In this document: positions 9,208-21,290 of the stretch, in pieces
How positions within the stretch are numbered: position 1 is the first letter of the stretch
Layout: every line of letters begins with the position of its first letter
From: Asterias rubens
Taxonomy: Eukaryota > Echinodermata > Asteroidea > Forcipulatida > Asteriidae
Assembly: GCF_902459465.1 (NCBI RefSeq)
Contig: NC_047081.1
Span: 10,011,883-10,075,882, forward strand
DNA length: 64,000 nt
Reading direction: 5' to 3'
The notes under the pieces: generated by a model
The model's database searches: none
Seen by the model: the letters and a program-made list of their open reading frames with translations, nothing else
What the model was told of the DNA's origin: nothing
Made by a program: the position numbers and the translations under genes

Positions 9208-9535
9208 TCTAGGGTGTGCGTAAAGCGCTCGCCTCTCACCAAGGTGACCTCGGTTCGATTCCCCGCCAGGGCCATGAGTTGAGTTTCGGCTGGCTCTCTG
9301 CTTCGCCACGAGGGTTTTCCAGACCATCCCGTTTTCTCCCCTCGGGAAAAATCAACACTTTCGATCTTGGCTGTGCTCCGTGGTCATAATGGGTTGATTG
9401 ATGTGGCTGCACCAAAGACGCGCCCTTGCATGCCTGCTTCTCGTAAACGTTGTAGCCGCGTCCTTCGCAATTCAGCTCTTAGCTGCGAGTAAGAATGGTT
9501 AGCCCCCCAAATTATTATTATTACTATTATTATAT
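9208..9535 (+). repeat. SINE-1, tRNA-derived, copy 1
   Basis: The head carries a pol III B-box (GGTTCGATTCC) about 35 bp after an A-box-like GTGTGCGTAAAGCG. A body of about 230 bp includes CCAGACCATCCCGTTTTC and GGTCATAATGGGTTGATTG. The element ends in an ATT-repeat tail. This is the structure of a tRNA-derived SINE. All six array copies occupy the same site, so they were multiplied by duplication and not by fresh insertion. Confidence 0.75.
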
Positions 9536-9539
9536 ATCA

Positions 9540-9681
9540 AATAATAAACCACAAGGGAAACTGACTGGGTACATTTTTAAATGATTTAGGATTGAACAAA
9601 GAAAATATGACTAGAGCGGGATTTAAACGAACGACCTCCGGTTTAACGTGCCGGCGCTCTACCAACTGAGCTATCTAGCCC
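9540..9681 (-). repeat. SINE-2 with tRNA-like head, copy 1
   Basis: On the - strand the 73 bp from 9681 to 9609 fold as a tRNA. The acceptor stem is GGCTAGA/TCTAGTC, the D stem GCTC/GAGC, and the anticodon stem CCGG/CCGG. The loop contains GTT, like tRNA-Asn, but lacks U33. The A-box TAGCTCAGTTGG is intact. The B-box is damaged here (GTTTAAATCC). An A/T-rich tail follows, shared with SINE-1. Confidence 0.6.
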
Positions 9682-10762
9682 TATGTTGGTGGTCTCCAAC
9701 AAGTAGTTTCTCAGAACTGGGAAAACCCGTCATACTCTACGACACATGGTTCAATGGGGCAAAACTTCATAATAGCATTATACACATTGTACACACTCTG
9801 TGCCTACATGCGCACCGTTTAATACCAACCATTGTGCTAGTGTGTGCTACATGATGATTATCTCACATATCAATGGACGGTGTTTGTGTCATAGAGCTAT
9901 TATAGCCATCATGGTTTGTGCATAGGGCAAGGAACAGCTCTATGGTTCGTGGAAATAGAAAATGAATGATGTGACAAATAAATACAAGAACTATTATGAA
10001 CGAATGATTAAGAATAAGATTAAGAATGAAACACGAAGACTTCAGTTCAGTCTAGTGTAGTTGTGTTTCATGAAAAACAAAAAACTTCTATAATACTAAA
10101 AACATCGGTAATGGTGTTTCATTCAATACATCACAAAATACAAGACCGTGCACTACTGTTTATACATGGAGGTAGAATAGAGCTAAGTTCATGTACATGT
10201 AAATTACATGTATGTACTGTACACGTACTGTTGTGTTTAGTGTGAACAAGTAGCATAAACCTGTCACCTGTGTCACTTCATGGTTCATGGAGGTAGAAAT
10301 AGCCCCCATGCCATAGATGGTCATCATTTGCATTAAAATTAAGACAACTCAATCAAGTTAAGTCCTACCTCAAGCTGTCGATGTGACTAATGCTCACTGC
10401 GTACACCTGAACTTCTTCGTTGGATATTAAGTTGAATATTGCTGGTTGTAACGTTCAAAAAGCAGTGCACCCCTTCGCCAACTAACTCGACACCGATGTG
10501 AATGTACGTATACAGTACACGCGCAGATATCTGATGTGCGTAAATGCAATAGTAGAAATTTCTCACAACTGGAAAAACCCACTGTGCTGCATTCTACGGT
10601 GGCCTGTTGCAACCATTGCGATAGTGTGCACTGAATGAGAATTTCCTCATTTCAATGACATTTCGTATCTGATGTGTGCTGTGGAACTTGATGTTTTTTA
10701 AGTCTAACATAATTGAATATTGAATAATTAAGTACTGGCTGGTTGAACATTGAATCTGGTTA

Positions 10763-11143
10763 AAGGCGGTGGACACTATTTGTAATTACTCAATATAATT
10801 TTTAGCATTAAACCTCACTTGGTAAAGAGTAATGGGGAGAGGTTGGCAGTATAAAACATTGTGAGAAACGGCTCCCTCTGAAGTGGAGTACTTTTCGAGA
10901 TAGAAGTAATTTTCAACGAATTTGATTTCGAGACCTCAAGTTTAGAACTTGAGGTCTCGAAATCAACCATATTAACGCACACAACTTCGTGTGACTAGGG
11001 TGTTTTCTTCTTTCATTATTATCTCGCAACTTTGATGACCGATTGAGCTCAAATTTTCACAGGTTAGTTATTTTATGCATATGTTGAGATACACCAACTG
11101 TGAAGGCTAGTCTTTGACAGTTACCAATAGTGTCCACTGCCTT
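10763..11143. mobile_element. MITE-A in the upstream site, copy 1
   Basis: The ends are AAGGCGGTGGACACTATT and the inverted AATAGTGTCCACTGCCTT, with TA on both sides. The motif AACATTGAATCTGG occurs immediately outside both ends. The internal palindrome TTTCGAGACCTCAAG...CTTGAGGTCTCGAAA is perfect here. It has no coding capacity. All six units carry it in this site. Confidence 0.88.
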
Positions 11144-11230
11144 TAAACATTGAATCTGGCTGGTTAAACTAAGCCATTAGATACTTTCGGTACAGGGAAA
11201 AAAAAGAATTCACAGATTTACAAATAACTT

Positions 11231-11420
11231 AAAGCCATTGGACACTTTCGGTAAAAAGTATTGTCCAAGGCCCACACTTCGTGTATCACAACTGATAACA
11301 AAATAACAAACCTGTGAGAATTTAGGCTCAATCGGTCATCGGAGTCAGGAGAAAATAACGGGTAAAACCCCACCCTTGTTTCCGCACGTTTCGCCGTGTC
11401 ATGACATGTTTTTAATTGTT
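11231..11420. repeat. MITE-B remnant
   Basis: The stretch begins CATTGGACACTTTCGGTAA and contains CACACTTCGTGTATCAC and AATCGGTCATCGGAGTC. It stops at CATGACATG, where unit sequence TTTTTAATTG takes over. The start resembles MITE-A in style (GGACACTTTCGG). No matching right terminus is present, so it is a truncated element. Equivalent remnants lie near 19325, 27335, 37055, 44930 and 54570. Confidence 0.5.
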
Positions 11421-11952
11421 TTGTGCACGCGGTATACATGGAACACCGTACCTTCCGACTTCAGTTTTCGTACCCCACCTACGTCATAACACCATGAACT
11501 GTGTGCATTGAACATGACCTTCCACAATCGTGTCTGCCGTATCAACATTGTATGCAAATAACTGACATAGTGTAAACCACTTGACTTTTATGATACTACA
11601 AGCACAATCCAGTTTGCTGCTTTTCACGGTACATCATGTTCTCGGGGAACCTATTCTCAAAATGGCGTTCAGTGCAAGCCATTGAGATATGAATAGTTTT
11701 TCGTTGAGTACATTTGGGTACTGATTCCTGTTTGGCAAGTTATATACCATGGAGGTAGAATTTCATGGCTGTCTGTGGAAGGAAGGTTATTTGAAAACAG
11801 ACGATACGTTTTGCTACATGGTTTCCACATGCTTCAAAAAAGGACCAGTTACCCATTAAAACAACTGCGAGTAGGAATGTCAAACAAGAATAATTATTAC
11901 AGGCAGTTATGACTCCCCATTTGCTGATATGGCAAGCGTCAGTGGCTGCGTG

Positions 11953-11998
11953 TGACTTCATCAGTGGAAGGGGTCAAAGGGCGGAAGTTCCTTCCGCC
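11953..11998. promoter_or_regulatory. CRE-like / DR1 / ETS hairpin cluster, copy 2
   Basis: The CRE is altered to TGACTTCA (11953-11960). The DR1-like GGGTCAAAGGGC and the ETS hairpin GGCGGAAGTTCCTTCCGCC (11980-11998) are intact. It lies 3.4 kb upstream of the ATG of the gene ending at 8514. Confidence 0.45.
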
Positions 11999-12491
11999 GC
12001 AAATCGACGCCTTTTGAAAATGAATTCGCTAAAAAGAATATTGGTGCAGGATTTCTTTTGAATTGTAATAAAAGACAGCAGAGCGGGTGGGGTCCTGTGG
12101 GTTTGTTTTTAGTTTGTGAGTAAAGGCTGCACCGAGGGGGGAGTTGGGGGAGGGGGTGGTGTGTGTCTCGTGACACTGGTGGAAGGTAATACGGACTGAT
12201 AGTGTTAAACCAATGATGTTTTTTGCTGTTTATTTGTTTGTTCGTCCGTTCCCCATTAGGGGAGGGGGTAGTTCTGACCTATTGGGGTTAGAGGTCACGT
12301 TTATAGTAAATCAATTAATCCTTTTGAGGAAGTTTTGGGATAAAGAGAATAATGTACGTTGGTGTTTCGTGTCTTTGGTTTCCCTGGAAATGGTTTTATT
12401 ATTGTTGATGCTTCATTGAATCGATCCTTCTTGGTATTTTACCACCAACATGGCGACATCCCGTCTTCTATTTATAATCTTTGTCATAATA

Positions 12492-12963
12492 TAAAGACAG
12501 CAAAAAAGGTTACGCGGCTGTTGTAAAAGCACATATAATTTTAAACTTGTTACTCGTATTCAAAAAATGAAAATACACCGAAACGGACAATTTTATTACG
12601 GTGATTTTGACACCTTGTTTTTGTTACAATCGGTCGTGTATTGTTGTCGCGGTATGTGCCCAGTTCCATTGTTGCAGTAACTCCTATTGACATGATTACT
12701 CTCTCCTCTGATTCAGCGTGAAGCTAATAGCGGGAACTTTGAAAAGCTGTTCTTGTCAATAGGAGTTACTGCAACAATGCAAATAGGCACCTATAAGCAC
12801 TTACCGCGACAACAATACTCGACCGATTATAACAACCGATGTGTCAAAATCACCGTAATTAAATTTTCCGTATCCTGGTATTATCAATTTTAGAATACGA
12901 GTAACAAATGTAAAATTATAGGTGCTTTTACAACAGCTGGGTTACTTTTTTTTGCTGTCTTTA
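12492..12963. mobile_element. Fold-back element, copy 2
   Basis: It has the same inverted arms as the copy at 4199, starting TAAAGACAGCAAAAAAGGTTAC and ending TGCTGTCTTTA. It is complete. The centre contains CTCTGATTCAGCGTGAAGC. Confidence 0.75.
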
Positions 12964-13939
12964 GTAAAGATATATGCAAAGAACTCGTACATGGTTCAGT
13001 GCACTATGTGTAGGGGGGGGGGGGCATGTTGATTATATTGGCCCTAATATGAACACCAAGAAAAACCTTTAAGAATTGAAGAATAAACTTCTTGCCGCGG
13101 AGAGTTGATTTGATGGTTTATTCTTAAAAACTGAAGTTCAACTTGAATAAAGCTTTAGGGAATCAAATTACAGTTGAATCTTATAAATTTCTTCAATTTA
13201 CTAGAACTACATGATTTAACGGTAGAATAGCAGGAAAATACATTGTCTACCAACCACAGTATTTAGTTATATGCATATTGTTCGAAAGTCCGACAAACCA
13301 AAGATTTGAAATATAACTATTATTATCAACTGAGTGATTTAGTTCGAATAGGAAGTGCATAGCGGTAGCGCAAAGCAAATGCATTTTACAAGCCTTTAAT
13401 TTTTTATATATTTTCTTTTTTGTCTTCATTAGGTAGCATTATGTTATACACTAAACATTATTAACTGTCATGTCTGAAGGTGGCGCCCTAGCATTGCCTC
13501 TGTATCCAACGGCACGTCTGAAGTAAAACTGTACTATTATTCAAAATTGCATCAATTTTTCGAAGAATGATAACATCAGTTACTTCAATTGTTAATTATT
13601 TACTTATCAAGTGAAGGCTTTTATTTAATTTTAAAACGTGGCGTGATTATAATAATAAGGCCCTACGGTCCGAAGCATAAAGGCAATCAAAGGGCACTTA
13701 AATTTAAAAGCTGTAAATGATTTAAAAGTAAGTTAAAAGTTTGCGGATAGCAACCATATTAAGATAATTTTTACGGTTTTGATTTCTCTTTTCCCACAGT
13801 TCACTCTTGAGAAATTCGATACTAACTTGACACCATTGGCCATTTTTTCGGATCGGGGATCCCTACGACCTTGTTAGTATCTCGTGTCAATGCTTCGGTT
13901 TGCTGTCAACAATCTAAAGTGATTTATCAGACTTGGTTA

Positions 13940-14069
13940 AGGCCGAGTTATAGTCGGTCGCGCGATGGTCGGGCGTCGGAAACCTTGACGCGCGATCATA
14001 AAAAGACACGGTTTTTAGGCCTCAGTCTTAGGATTGCGCGTAAGAATTCCGACCATATAAACCGGCCTT
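13940..14069. mobile_element. MITE-D, copy 1 (internally deleted)
   Basis: It is inserted between TTGGTTA and CGGTTCTTAC, which are adjacent in other units, with a TA duplication. The left end AGGCCGAGTTATAGTCGGTC is intact. The right end keeps only ATAAACCGGCCTT, because about 20 bp of the right TIR are missing compared with the copy at 56376. Confidence 0.75.
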
Positions 14070-14581
14070 TACGGTTCTTACTGGAGACGTTGTCTTCTCA
14101 TAGTAAGGTATTATACATGAGAGCTGCTCATCATCAACCAACATTCGTAGCTCTACACTCTTTGCAATCTAGGTGGCTGCTTATAAAATGGAAAATCATG
14201 GAGTCTAGTAAAACCACGTTTTCCTAGCTAGATAACTGAACATGAAGCTTGGAGTTTCCTCTGAGTAGTCTCTGGCTGTGATGTACCTCACAATAATTGT
14301 CATTATTTCACATCCAACACTCCCTCTTTGTATGGTAAACCAGCCCTGCGGGGATTAATTCGTGAGTGATTCAATGTAAAGCGAAAATCAAACAGTTTTG
14401 ATTTCATAAAGTTATTTGTACGTTTTGAATACTATTTTGAATTTATTTGTCCGAATGACAGATAATTCACATTCTTGAGAGCAGCTGGGTAAGTTCTCGT
14501 CATTAATGTTTAACTGTGCAAGTTGTAAAATGCAGTGATCTACGATTTTGTAAAATTTTCGACCATGACGTCATCGACACT

Positions 14582-16523
14582 TTACAAACGATGCAAGACC
14601 TTGACCGAGTGCCTATCAGCCACGATAAGGTCACCGGTAGGAGTAAACGTCATGCCATAAGGATTGTACAAGCCACGAGCAACACAGCCGATGTGCTCAC
14701 CTGATGCATCGTAATGATGAATCTCATTGGTTCCCCCGACACCATAACAATTAACAGACACATAGATGTCTCCAGCATCGTCGCAGCACACACCAACAGG
14801 TTGTACAGATTTACCGTCAACGGAGGTGCGGATATTGAACACCTCGTTTCCCATGAAATCCAGACAAACAAGTTTCATCTTCTCGTAGTTTGTAAAAACC
14901 AGAAGCTCCTTGCTGCTTACAGATAGAAAGCAGTTGATACTAATATCGTCATGATGTATTGTGGAAATAATGGATCCATCCATATTATGAAGAGATATTA
15001 CCTTTCTCTTACAGTCAGCCACTGCAATCCGACCTTTCTTGTCTACAGCAATACCACGAAGTAGACTCTCTGACTTCCCCTCGACTCGACTCTGTGAGGG
15101 TCTGAACTGACGAATATATCTCAGTTCTCTATCATAAACCTTTACATCCTGTCCGTCAATAACCAGAAGCAGGTCATCAGAGGTCACGGCGACGCCAAAA
15201 GGTTTTTTTAGTTTACCGTCATCTGATCCACTTTGAACACCTGTAGATTTGTAAATACCCTTTGATGTAAATGTGGATAATAGTCGCCTTGTTGAATCAG
15301 TAACGACAATGTCACCATTGCTGAAGCAAGCGACGTCGATTGCACAATCGAACTCCCCCGTCACCTTCCCCTTCTTTACCAAACTCCGTCTTCACCTCCC
15401 ACTTCTCTTCCTCTAGTATTTCACCGAGATCTGCATCAGTGACGATATCATGACCTTTGAACCTAATGAATGACTTACTATGCTGCACTGTTTGAAACTG
15501 GAGCTCTTTGTGGAAGTCTAAGTTGTGCATAACTTTTGGCTTCAGGTCCAGCAGCTCAAAGTTATCAGCATGCTGCATCAAGTCACTGACTGAAGCTACG
15601 ATCTGCTCTGCACGGCTCATCTTATCGTGATTGCTGCTCTTTATGCTCTCAAATCCCTTACCTCTTTCTTGACTGATTTGAGTGACTCTTTCTCGAAGGA
15701 GGCGAGATGCACTTCTTATCTTAGTGATTTCTTCTTCCTCCTTAGCCACAATATCTCGAAGAGCCCGGTCGACCATGAGCTGTAATCTACGATGTGAGTG
15801 CTTGATAGAGTCATCCACTTTTTGGAATTGTTTGCGACACTCGTCAAACTTCTGCAAGGCTTCATCAACAGCTCGACGATAAGATCGAATGGAATCATTG
15901 ATTTCAGAGAGATTGTGGCTTGACTCTCTATGATCAAACACCGCGCAAACAGGGCATGCAAGTAAATCACACGTATCGCAATAGAAACGCAGTTCCATGT
16001 CAGTGTGTTTTCGGCACTTTGGTGACTCAGTTTTGTCCTTGTCTTTGGATCGCTCATTTGATAAGTTGACAGCATCAATGATTTGATGATGCCTGTGACT
16101 TTTTAATTTTGCGTGGTATTTCAGACATGTCTTGCAGAAATTAGCATCACAGTCAACACACCGTGAGACATCTTCAAGACCTTCGTCGCACCAAACGCAA
16201 GTCAAGACAGGTGGGTTAATGTTCTCCTTCGGACCTTCAAGATTGATGACGTCATCGATAAGCGAGCTCAAGAAAAAGCAGCTACTAAGATCCGCCAATC
16301 CCTCATCTGGGATGGATGTTTCTTTTTTGCACATTGGGCAAATTATAATATCCGTCTTCGGATCCTGTTTGTCTATAAGTTCCTGAAGACATTTGAAGCA
16401 AAAGCTGTGCAGACAGTCCAGGATTTTTGGATCGGTGAACCGACTCAGGCAGATGGGGCATTCGATGTGTACATGGCTAATCTTGCATGTGGTCTCGGTG
16501 GTGGGTAGTGCGGCTTCCGCCAT
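14582..16523 (-). pseudogene. TRIM-NHL gene with one frameshift
   Basis: The ATG at 16523 opens a frame of normal RING, B-boxes and coiled coil up to about residue 388. There an extra base in a C run (+ strand, 15355-15359; a G run in the coding strand) shifts the frame. The frame then ends at 15312 after a short foreign tail (GGVRLCNRRRLLQQW). The remaining NHL propeller is open in the next frame down to 14582. Without the extra base the protein would be about 647 residues like its neighbours. All RING and B-box ligands are present. Either the gene encodes a propeller-less TRIM of 403 residues, or it is newly dead, or the base is a homopolymer sequencing error. Confidence 0.8.
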
Positions 16524-16710
16524 CTTGATGAGAATGGGCTCCTGTTATCTGATGAAATAAACCAATGTTCATTTTCCAATCAGTAAGTTATCCTGAACAT
16601 CTGACGTCACACTTCGAGGCTTGTGAGTAACGCCAGAGACTGGCCTCAAGCCGGCGTGTATCTTCACCTTTGACCTACATTCTGTTCACAGAGATACGCA
16701 GTCAATGCAA
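16524..16710 (-). promoter_or_regulatory. Proximal upstream region with CRE and DR1
   Basis: The CRE is at 16602-16609 and the DR1 at 16664-16676. The acceptor-like GGTTTATTTCATCAG is 25 bp before the ATG. The arrangement equals that of the other copies even though the gene it serves is frameshifted. Confidence 0.48.
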
Positions 16711-17221
16711 GTACATGCACATATGCATGTAAGGTATACAATCATTTTCTGGTTACGGGCCTTTTTTTGTTGATCCTAAAAAACACAAACTTCAAAAACT
16801 CGACTAACCTTTATTTCATTTTCGTATAGCTTTCAAACATTTTGTCTGATATGATTCAAACAAGAGCGTGTACTGTGTTGTACTGTGTGAACCAACAAGT
16901 GTTTCTACAAAAGGTTACAATTCTAATCGGTCGCGTGCATTAAGACAACAAAGTCCTACCTCAAGCTGTAGATGTGACTAATGCTCACTGCGCACACTTG
17001 AACCTCTTTGATGAATCGGAAGTGGAAGATGGCCGGCGAACAGTAGGCCCTAATGGATTCTGTACGATAAACAAAGTTTAAAACATTAATTACAAAAAAG
17101 TTAACCATCTTCGCCAACCTACAAAATGTACTTTGGTACTTCCGCAAAAGCAAATGGGCCATGGTTACCGGGTCATGGAGGGCTTATAAATCCCATGTAA
17201 GTAACAAAAAGCTAGAGCCTA

Positions 17222-17562
17222 GCTCTAGAGGGTGTGCGTAAAGCGCTCGCCTCTCACCAAGGTGACCTCGGTTCGATTCCCCGCCAGGGCCATGAGTTGA
17301 GTTGTGCTTTGGCTCTTTGCTGTGCCACGAGGGTTTTCCAGACCATCCCGTTTTCCTCCCTCGGGAAAAATCAAACACTTTCGATCTTGGCTGTGCTCCG
17401 TGGTCATAATGGGTTGATTGATGTGGCTAGCAACCAAAGGCGCGCCCTTGCATGCCTGCTTCTCGTACACGTTGTAGCCGCGTCCTTCGCAATTCAGCTC
17501 TTAGCTGCGAGTAAGAATGGTTAGCCCCCCAAATTATTATTATTACTATTATTATATATCAA
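17222..17562 (+). repeat. SINE-1, copy 2
   Basis: It has the A-box-like GTGTGCGTAAAGCG and B-box GGTTCGATTCC, and ends in ATT repeats. It is a full copy in the same site as in the other units. Confidence 0.75.
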
Positions 17563-17564
17563 AT

Positions 17565-17703
17565 AATAAACCACAAGGGAAACTGACTGGGTACATTTTT
17601 AAATGATTTAGGATTGAACAAAGAAAAATTTACTAGAGCGGGATTTGAACCAACGACCTCCGGTTTAACGTGCCGGCGCTCCACCAACTGAGCTATCTAG
17701 CCC
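17565..17703 (-). repeat. SINE-2 with tRNA-like head, copy 2
   Basis: The tRNA-like head is 17631-17703 on the - strand. The A-box TAGCTCAGTTGG and the B-box GGTTCAAATCC are both present. The tail runs into the A/T repeats of SINE-1. Confidence 0.6.
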
Positions 17704-18796
17704 TATGTTGGTGGTCTCCAACAAGTAGTTTCTCAGAACTGGGAAAACCCATCGTACTCTACAACACATGGTTTAATGGTGCAAAACTTCATAATAGCAT
17801 TATACACATTGTACACACTCTGTGCCTACATGCGCACCGTTTAATACCAACCATTGTGCTAGTGGGTGCTACATGATGATTATCTCACATATCAATGGAT
17901 GGTGTTTGTGTCATAGAGCTATTATAGCCAACATGGTTTGTACATAGGGCAAGGAACAGCTCTATGGTTCGTGGAAATAGAAAATGAATGATGTGACAAA
18001 TAAATAAAAGAACTATTATGAACGAATAATTAAGAATAAGATTAACAATGTAACACGAAGACTTCAGTCTAGTGTAGTTGTGTTTCATGAAAAACAAAAA
18101 ACTTCTATAATACTAAAAACATCGGTAATGGTGTTTCATTCAATACGTTACAAAATACAAGACCGTGCACTACTGTTTATAGTCATATCATGGAGGTAGA
18201 ATAGAGCTAAGTTCATGTACATGTAAATTACATGTATGTACTGTACACGTACTGTAGTGTTTAGTGTGAACAAGTAGCATAAACCTGTCACCTGTGTCAC
18301 TTCATGGTTCATGGAGGTAGAAATAGCCCCCATGCCATAGATGGTCATCGTGTGCATTAAAATTAAGACAACTCAATCAAGTTAAGTCCTACCTCAAGCT
18401 GTCGATGTGACGAATGCTCACGGCGTACACCTGAACTTCTTCGTTGGATATTAAGTGGAATATTGCTGTTTGTAACGTTCAAAAAGCAGTGCACCCCTTC
18501 GCCAACTAACTCGACACTGATATGTGTGAATGTATTCAGTAGTACACGCCCAGCCAGATCTGCTGTGCGTAAAATGCATTAGTAGAAATTTCTCACAACT
18601 GGAAAAACCCACTGTGCTGCATTCTACGGTGGCCTGTTGCAACCATTGCGATAGTGTGCACTGAATGATAATTTCCTCATTTCAATGACATTTCGTATCT
18701 GATGTGTGCTGTGGAACTTGATGTTTTTAAGTCTAATAATTGAATACATGTATTGAATAATTAAATACCTGGCTGGTTGAACATTGAATCTGGTTA

Positions 18797-19234
18797 AAGG
18801 CCGTGGACACTATTGGTAATTACTCAAAATAATTATTAGCATTAAACCTCACTTGGCCGTGGACACTATTGGTAATTACTCAAAATAATTATTAGCATTA
18901 AACCTCACTTGGTAACGAGTAATGGGGAGAGGTTGGCAGTATAAAACATTGTTAGAAACGGCTCCCTCTGAAGTGGAGTAGTTTTCGAGATAAAAGTATA
19001 TTTTCCACGAATTTGTTTTCGAGACCTCAAGTTTAAAACTTGTGGTCTCGAAATCAACCATTTAAACGCACACAACTTCGTGTGACTATGGTGTTTCCTT
19101 TTTTCATTATTATCTCGCAACTTTGATGACCGATTGAGCTCAAATCTTCACAGGTTAGTTATTTTATGCATATGTTGAGATACACCAACTGTGAAGGCTA
19201 GTCTTTGACAGTTACCAATTGTGTCCACTGCCTT
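18797..19234. mobile_element. MITE-A upstream site, copy 2, with 56-bp duplication
   Basis: The TIRs are as in the other copies, but the first 56 bp after the end (from CCGTGGACAC) occur twice in tandem (18801-18856 and 18857-18912). The right end is GTGTCCACTGCCTT. No other copy has this duplication. Confidence 0.85.
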
Positions 19235-19741
19235 TAAACATTGAATCTGGCTGGTTAAACTAAGCCATTAGATACTTTCGGTACAGGACAACAAAAAAAG
19301 AGTTCACAGATTATAAATAACTTAAAGCCATTGGACACTTTCGGTAAACAGTATTGTCCAAGGCCCACACTTCGTGTATCACAACTGATATAAAAAATAG
19401 CAAACCTATGAAAATTTAGGCTCAATCGGTCATCGGAGTCGGGAGAAAATAACGGGGAAAACCCCACCCTTGTTTCCGCACGTTTCACCGTGTCATGACA
19501 TGTGTTTAAAATAAATCCGTAATTCTCGCCGGAAAAGATCACTTGAGGGACACTATATTATAGGAAAGACAATGAAGAAGAAGCAAGTATAATCTTTCGC
19601 TATACGACTACTGCTCTGCGATTGCTTAGCGCTTACGTGGCTAGACTCCTGCTCTCACAATTACTGGGAGTGGAGTGGGTAGTAATTGTTTTAACTTTGT
19701 GAAAATAGTGAATTTCTTTTCCCCCAGATATCTGAATTTCT

Positions 19742-19890
19742 TATGATTACTCTCTCCACTGATTCAGCGTGAAGCTAATAGCGGGAATTTTGAAAAGCTG
19801 TTCTTGTCAATAGGAGTTACTGCAACAATGGAAATGGGCACCTTCCACCTGTAAGCACTTACCGTGACAAGAATTCTCGACCGATTATAA
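19742..19890. mobile_element. Fold-back element, deleted copy
   Basis: Only the central part (GATTCAGCGTGAAGC) and the first part of the right arm (GAGTTACTGCAACAATGG to CTCGACCGATTATAAC) are left. Both outer ends are missing. Confidence 0.6.
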
Positions 19891-21290
19891 CATTTAAAAA
19901 AAGAAAAAACTTCTTTCCGCGGAGAGTTAATTAATTTTTGATGGTTTATTCTTAAAAACTTAAGTTCAACATGAATAAAGCTTTAGTGAATCAAATTACA
20001 GTTGAATCTTATAAAGTTCTTCAGTTTACTAGAACTACATATTAAAATGATTTAACGGTAGAATAGCAGGAGAATACATTGTCTACCAACCACAGTATTT
20101 AGTTACATACATATTGTTCGAAAGTCCGACAAACCAAAGATTTGAAATATAACTATTATTATCAACTGAGTGATTTGGTTCGAATAGGAAGTGCATAGCG
20201 GTAGCGCAAAGCAAATGCATTTTACAAGCCTTTAATTGTTTATGTATTATTTTATTTTTTGTCTTCATTAGGTAGCATTATGTTATACACTAAACATTAT
20301 TAACTGTCATGTCTGAAGGTGGCGCCCTAGCATTACCTCTGTATCCAATGGCATGTCTGAAGTAAAACTGTACTATTATTCAAAAATGTCATCGATTTTT
20401 CGAAGAATGATAACATCAGTTACTTCAATTGTTAATTATTTACTTATCAAGTGAAGGCTTTTTCCTTTATTTTAAAACGTGGCGTGATTATAATAATAAG
20501 GCCCTACGGTCCGAAGCATAAAGGCAATCAAAGGGCACTTAAATTTAAAAGCTGTAAATGATTTAAAAGTAAGTTAAAAGTTTGCGGATAGCAACCATAT
20601 TAAGATAATTTTTACGATTTTGATTTCTCTTTTCCCACAGTTCACTCTTGAGAAATTCGATGCTAACTTGACACCATTGGCCATTTTTCGGATCTGGGAT
20701 CCCTACAACCTTGTTAGTATCTCGTGTCAATGCTTCGGTTTGCTGTCAACAATCTAAAGTGATTTATCAGACTTGGTTACGGTTCTTACTGGAGACGTTG
20801 TCTTCTCATAGTAAGGTATTTACATGTTACATGAGAGCTGCTCATCATCAACCAACATTCGTAGCTGTACATTATTTGCAATCTAGGTGGCTGCATATTA
20901 AATGGAAAATCATGGAGTCTAGTAAAACCACGTTTTCCTAGCTAGATAACTGAACATGAAGCTTGGAGTTTCCTCCTGAGCGGTCACTGGCTGTGATTTA
21001 CCCTCACAATAATTGTCACGATTTTACATCATACCATTCTTTGTTTGGTTAACCTGAACATCGGGGTATTACTTTATAAATGACTCAATGCAAAGCGAGA
21101 GTCGAACAATCATAAAGTTATTGGTACATTTGAATAATATTTTGAATGTACATTTTGTCAAAAATGAGAATATTCACATTCGTGTCGAAAGACTGGGTTA
21201 GTCTCTCGTTTATTTATTATTGTTCAACTTAGTGAATTTCCTTGTTATTCACGATATTGTACCATTTTCGACCATGATGTTCTGGACACT

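Larger units (their letters stand above)
8515..14581. other. Spacer unit 2
   Basis: No protein gene is seen. It has an intact retrotransposon-free site (about 8820-8920), a SINE (+), a second SINE (-), MITE-A, a MITE-B remnant (about 11231-11420), a CRE-like/DR1/ETS cluster, a fold-back element, a G-run near 13013, MITE-D, and the TRIM 3' flank. A possible poly(A) hexamer for the next gene is at 14442-14447 (- strand). Confidence 0.7.
16524..21290. other. Spacer unit 3 (short type)
   Basis: No gene is seen. It holds an intact retrotransposon-free site, SINE-1, SINE-2, MITE-A with an internal duplication, and a MITE-B remnant (19325-19510). About 230 bp (19510-19740) found elsewhere only at 54730-54975 replace the ETS cluster. 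Only the centre and part of the right arm of the fold-back element remain (about 19742-19890). MITE-A is absent from the downstream site at about 20095. Confidence 0.7.
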
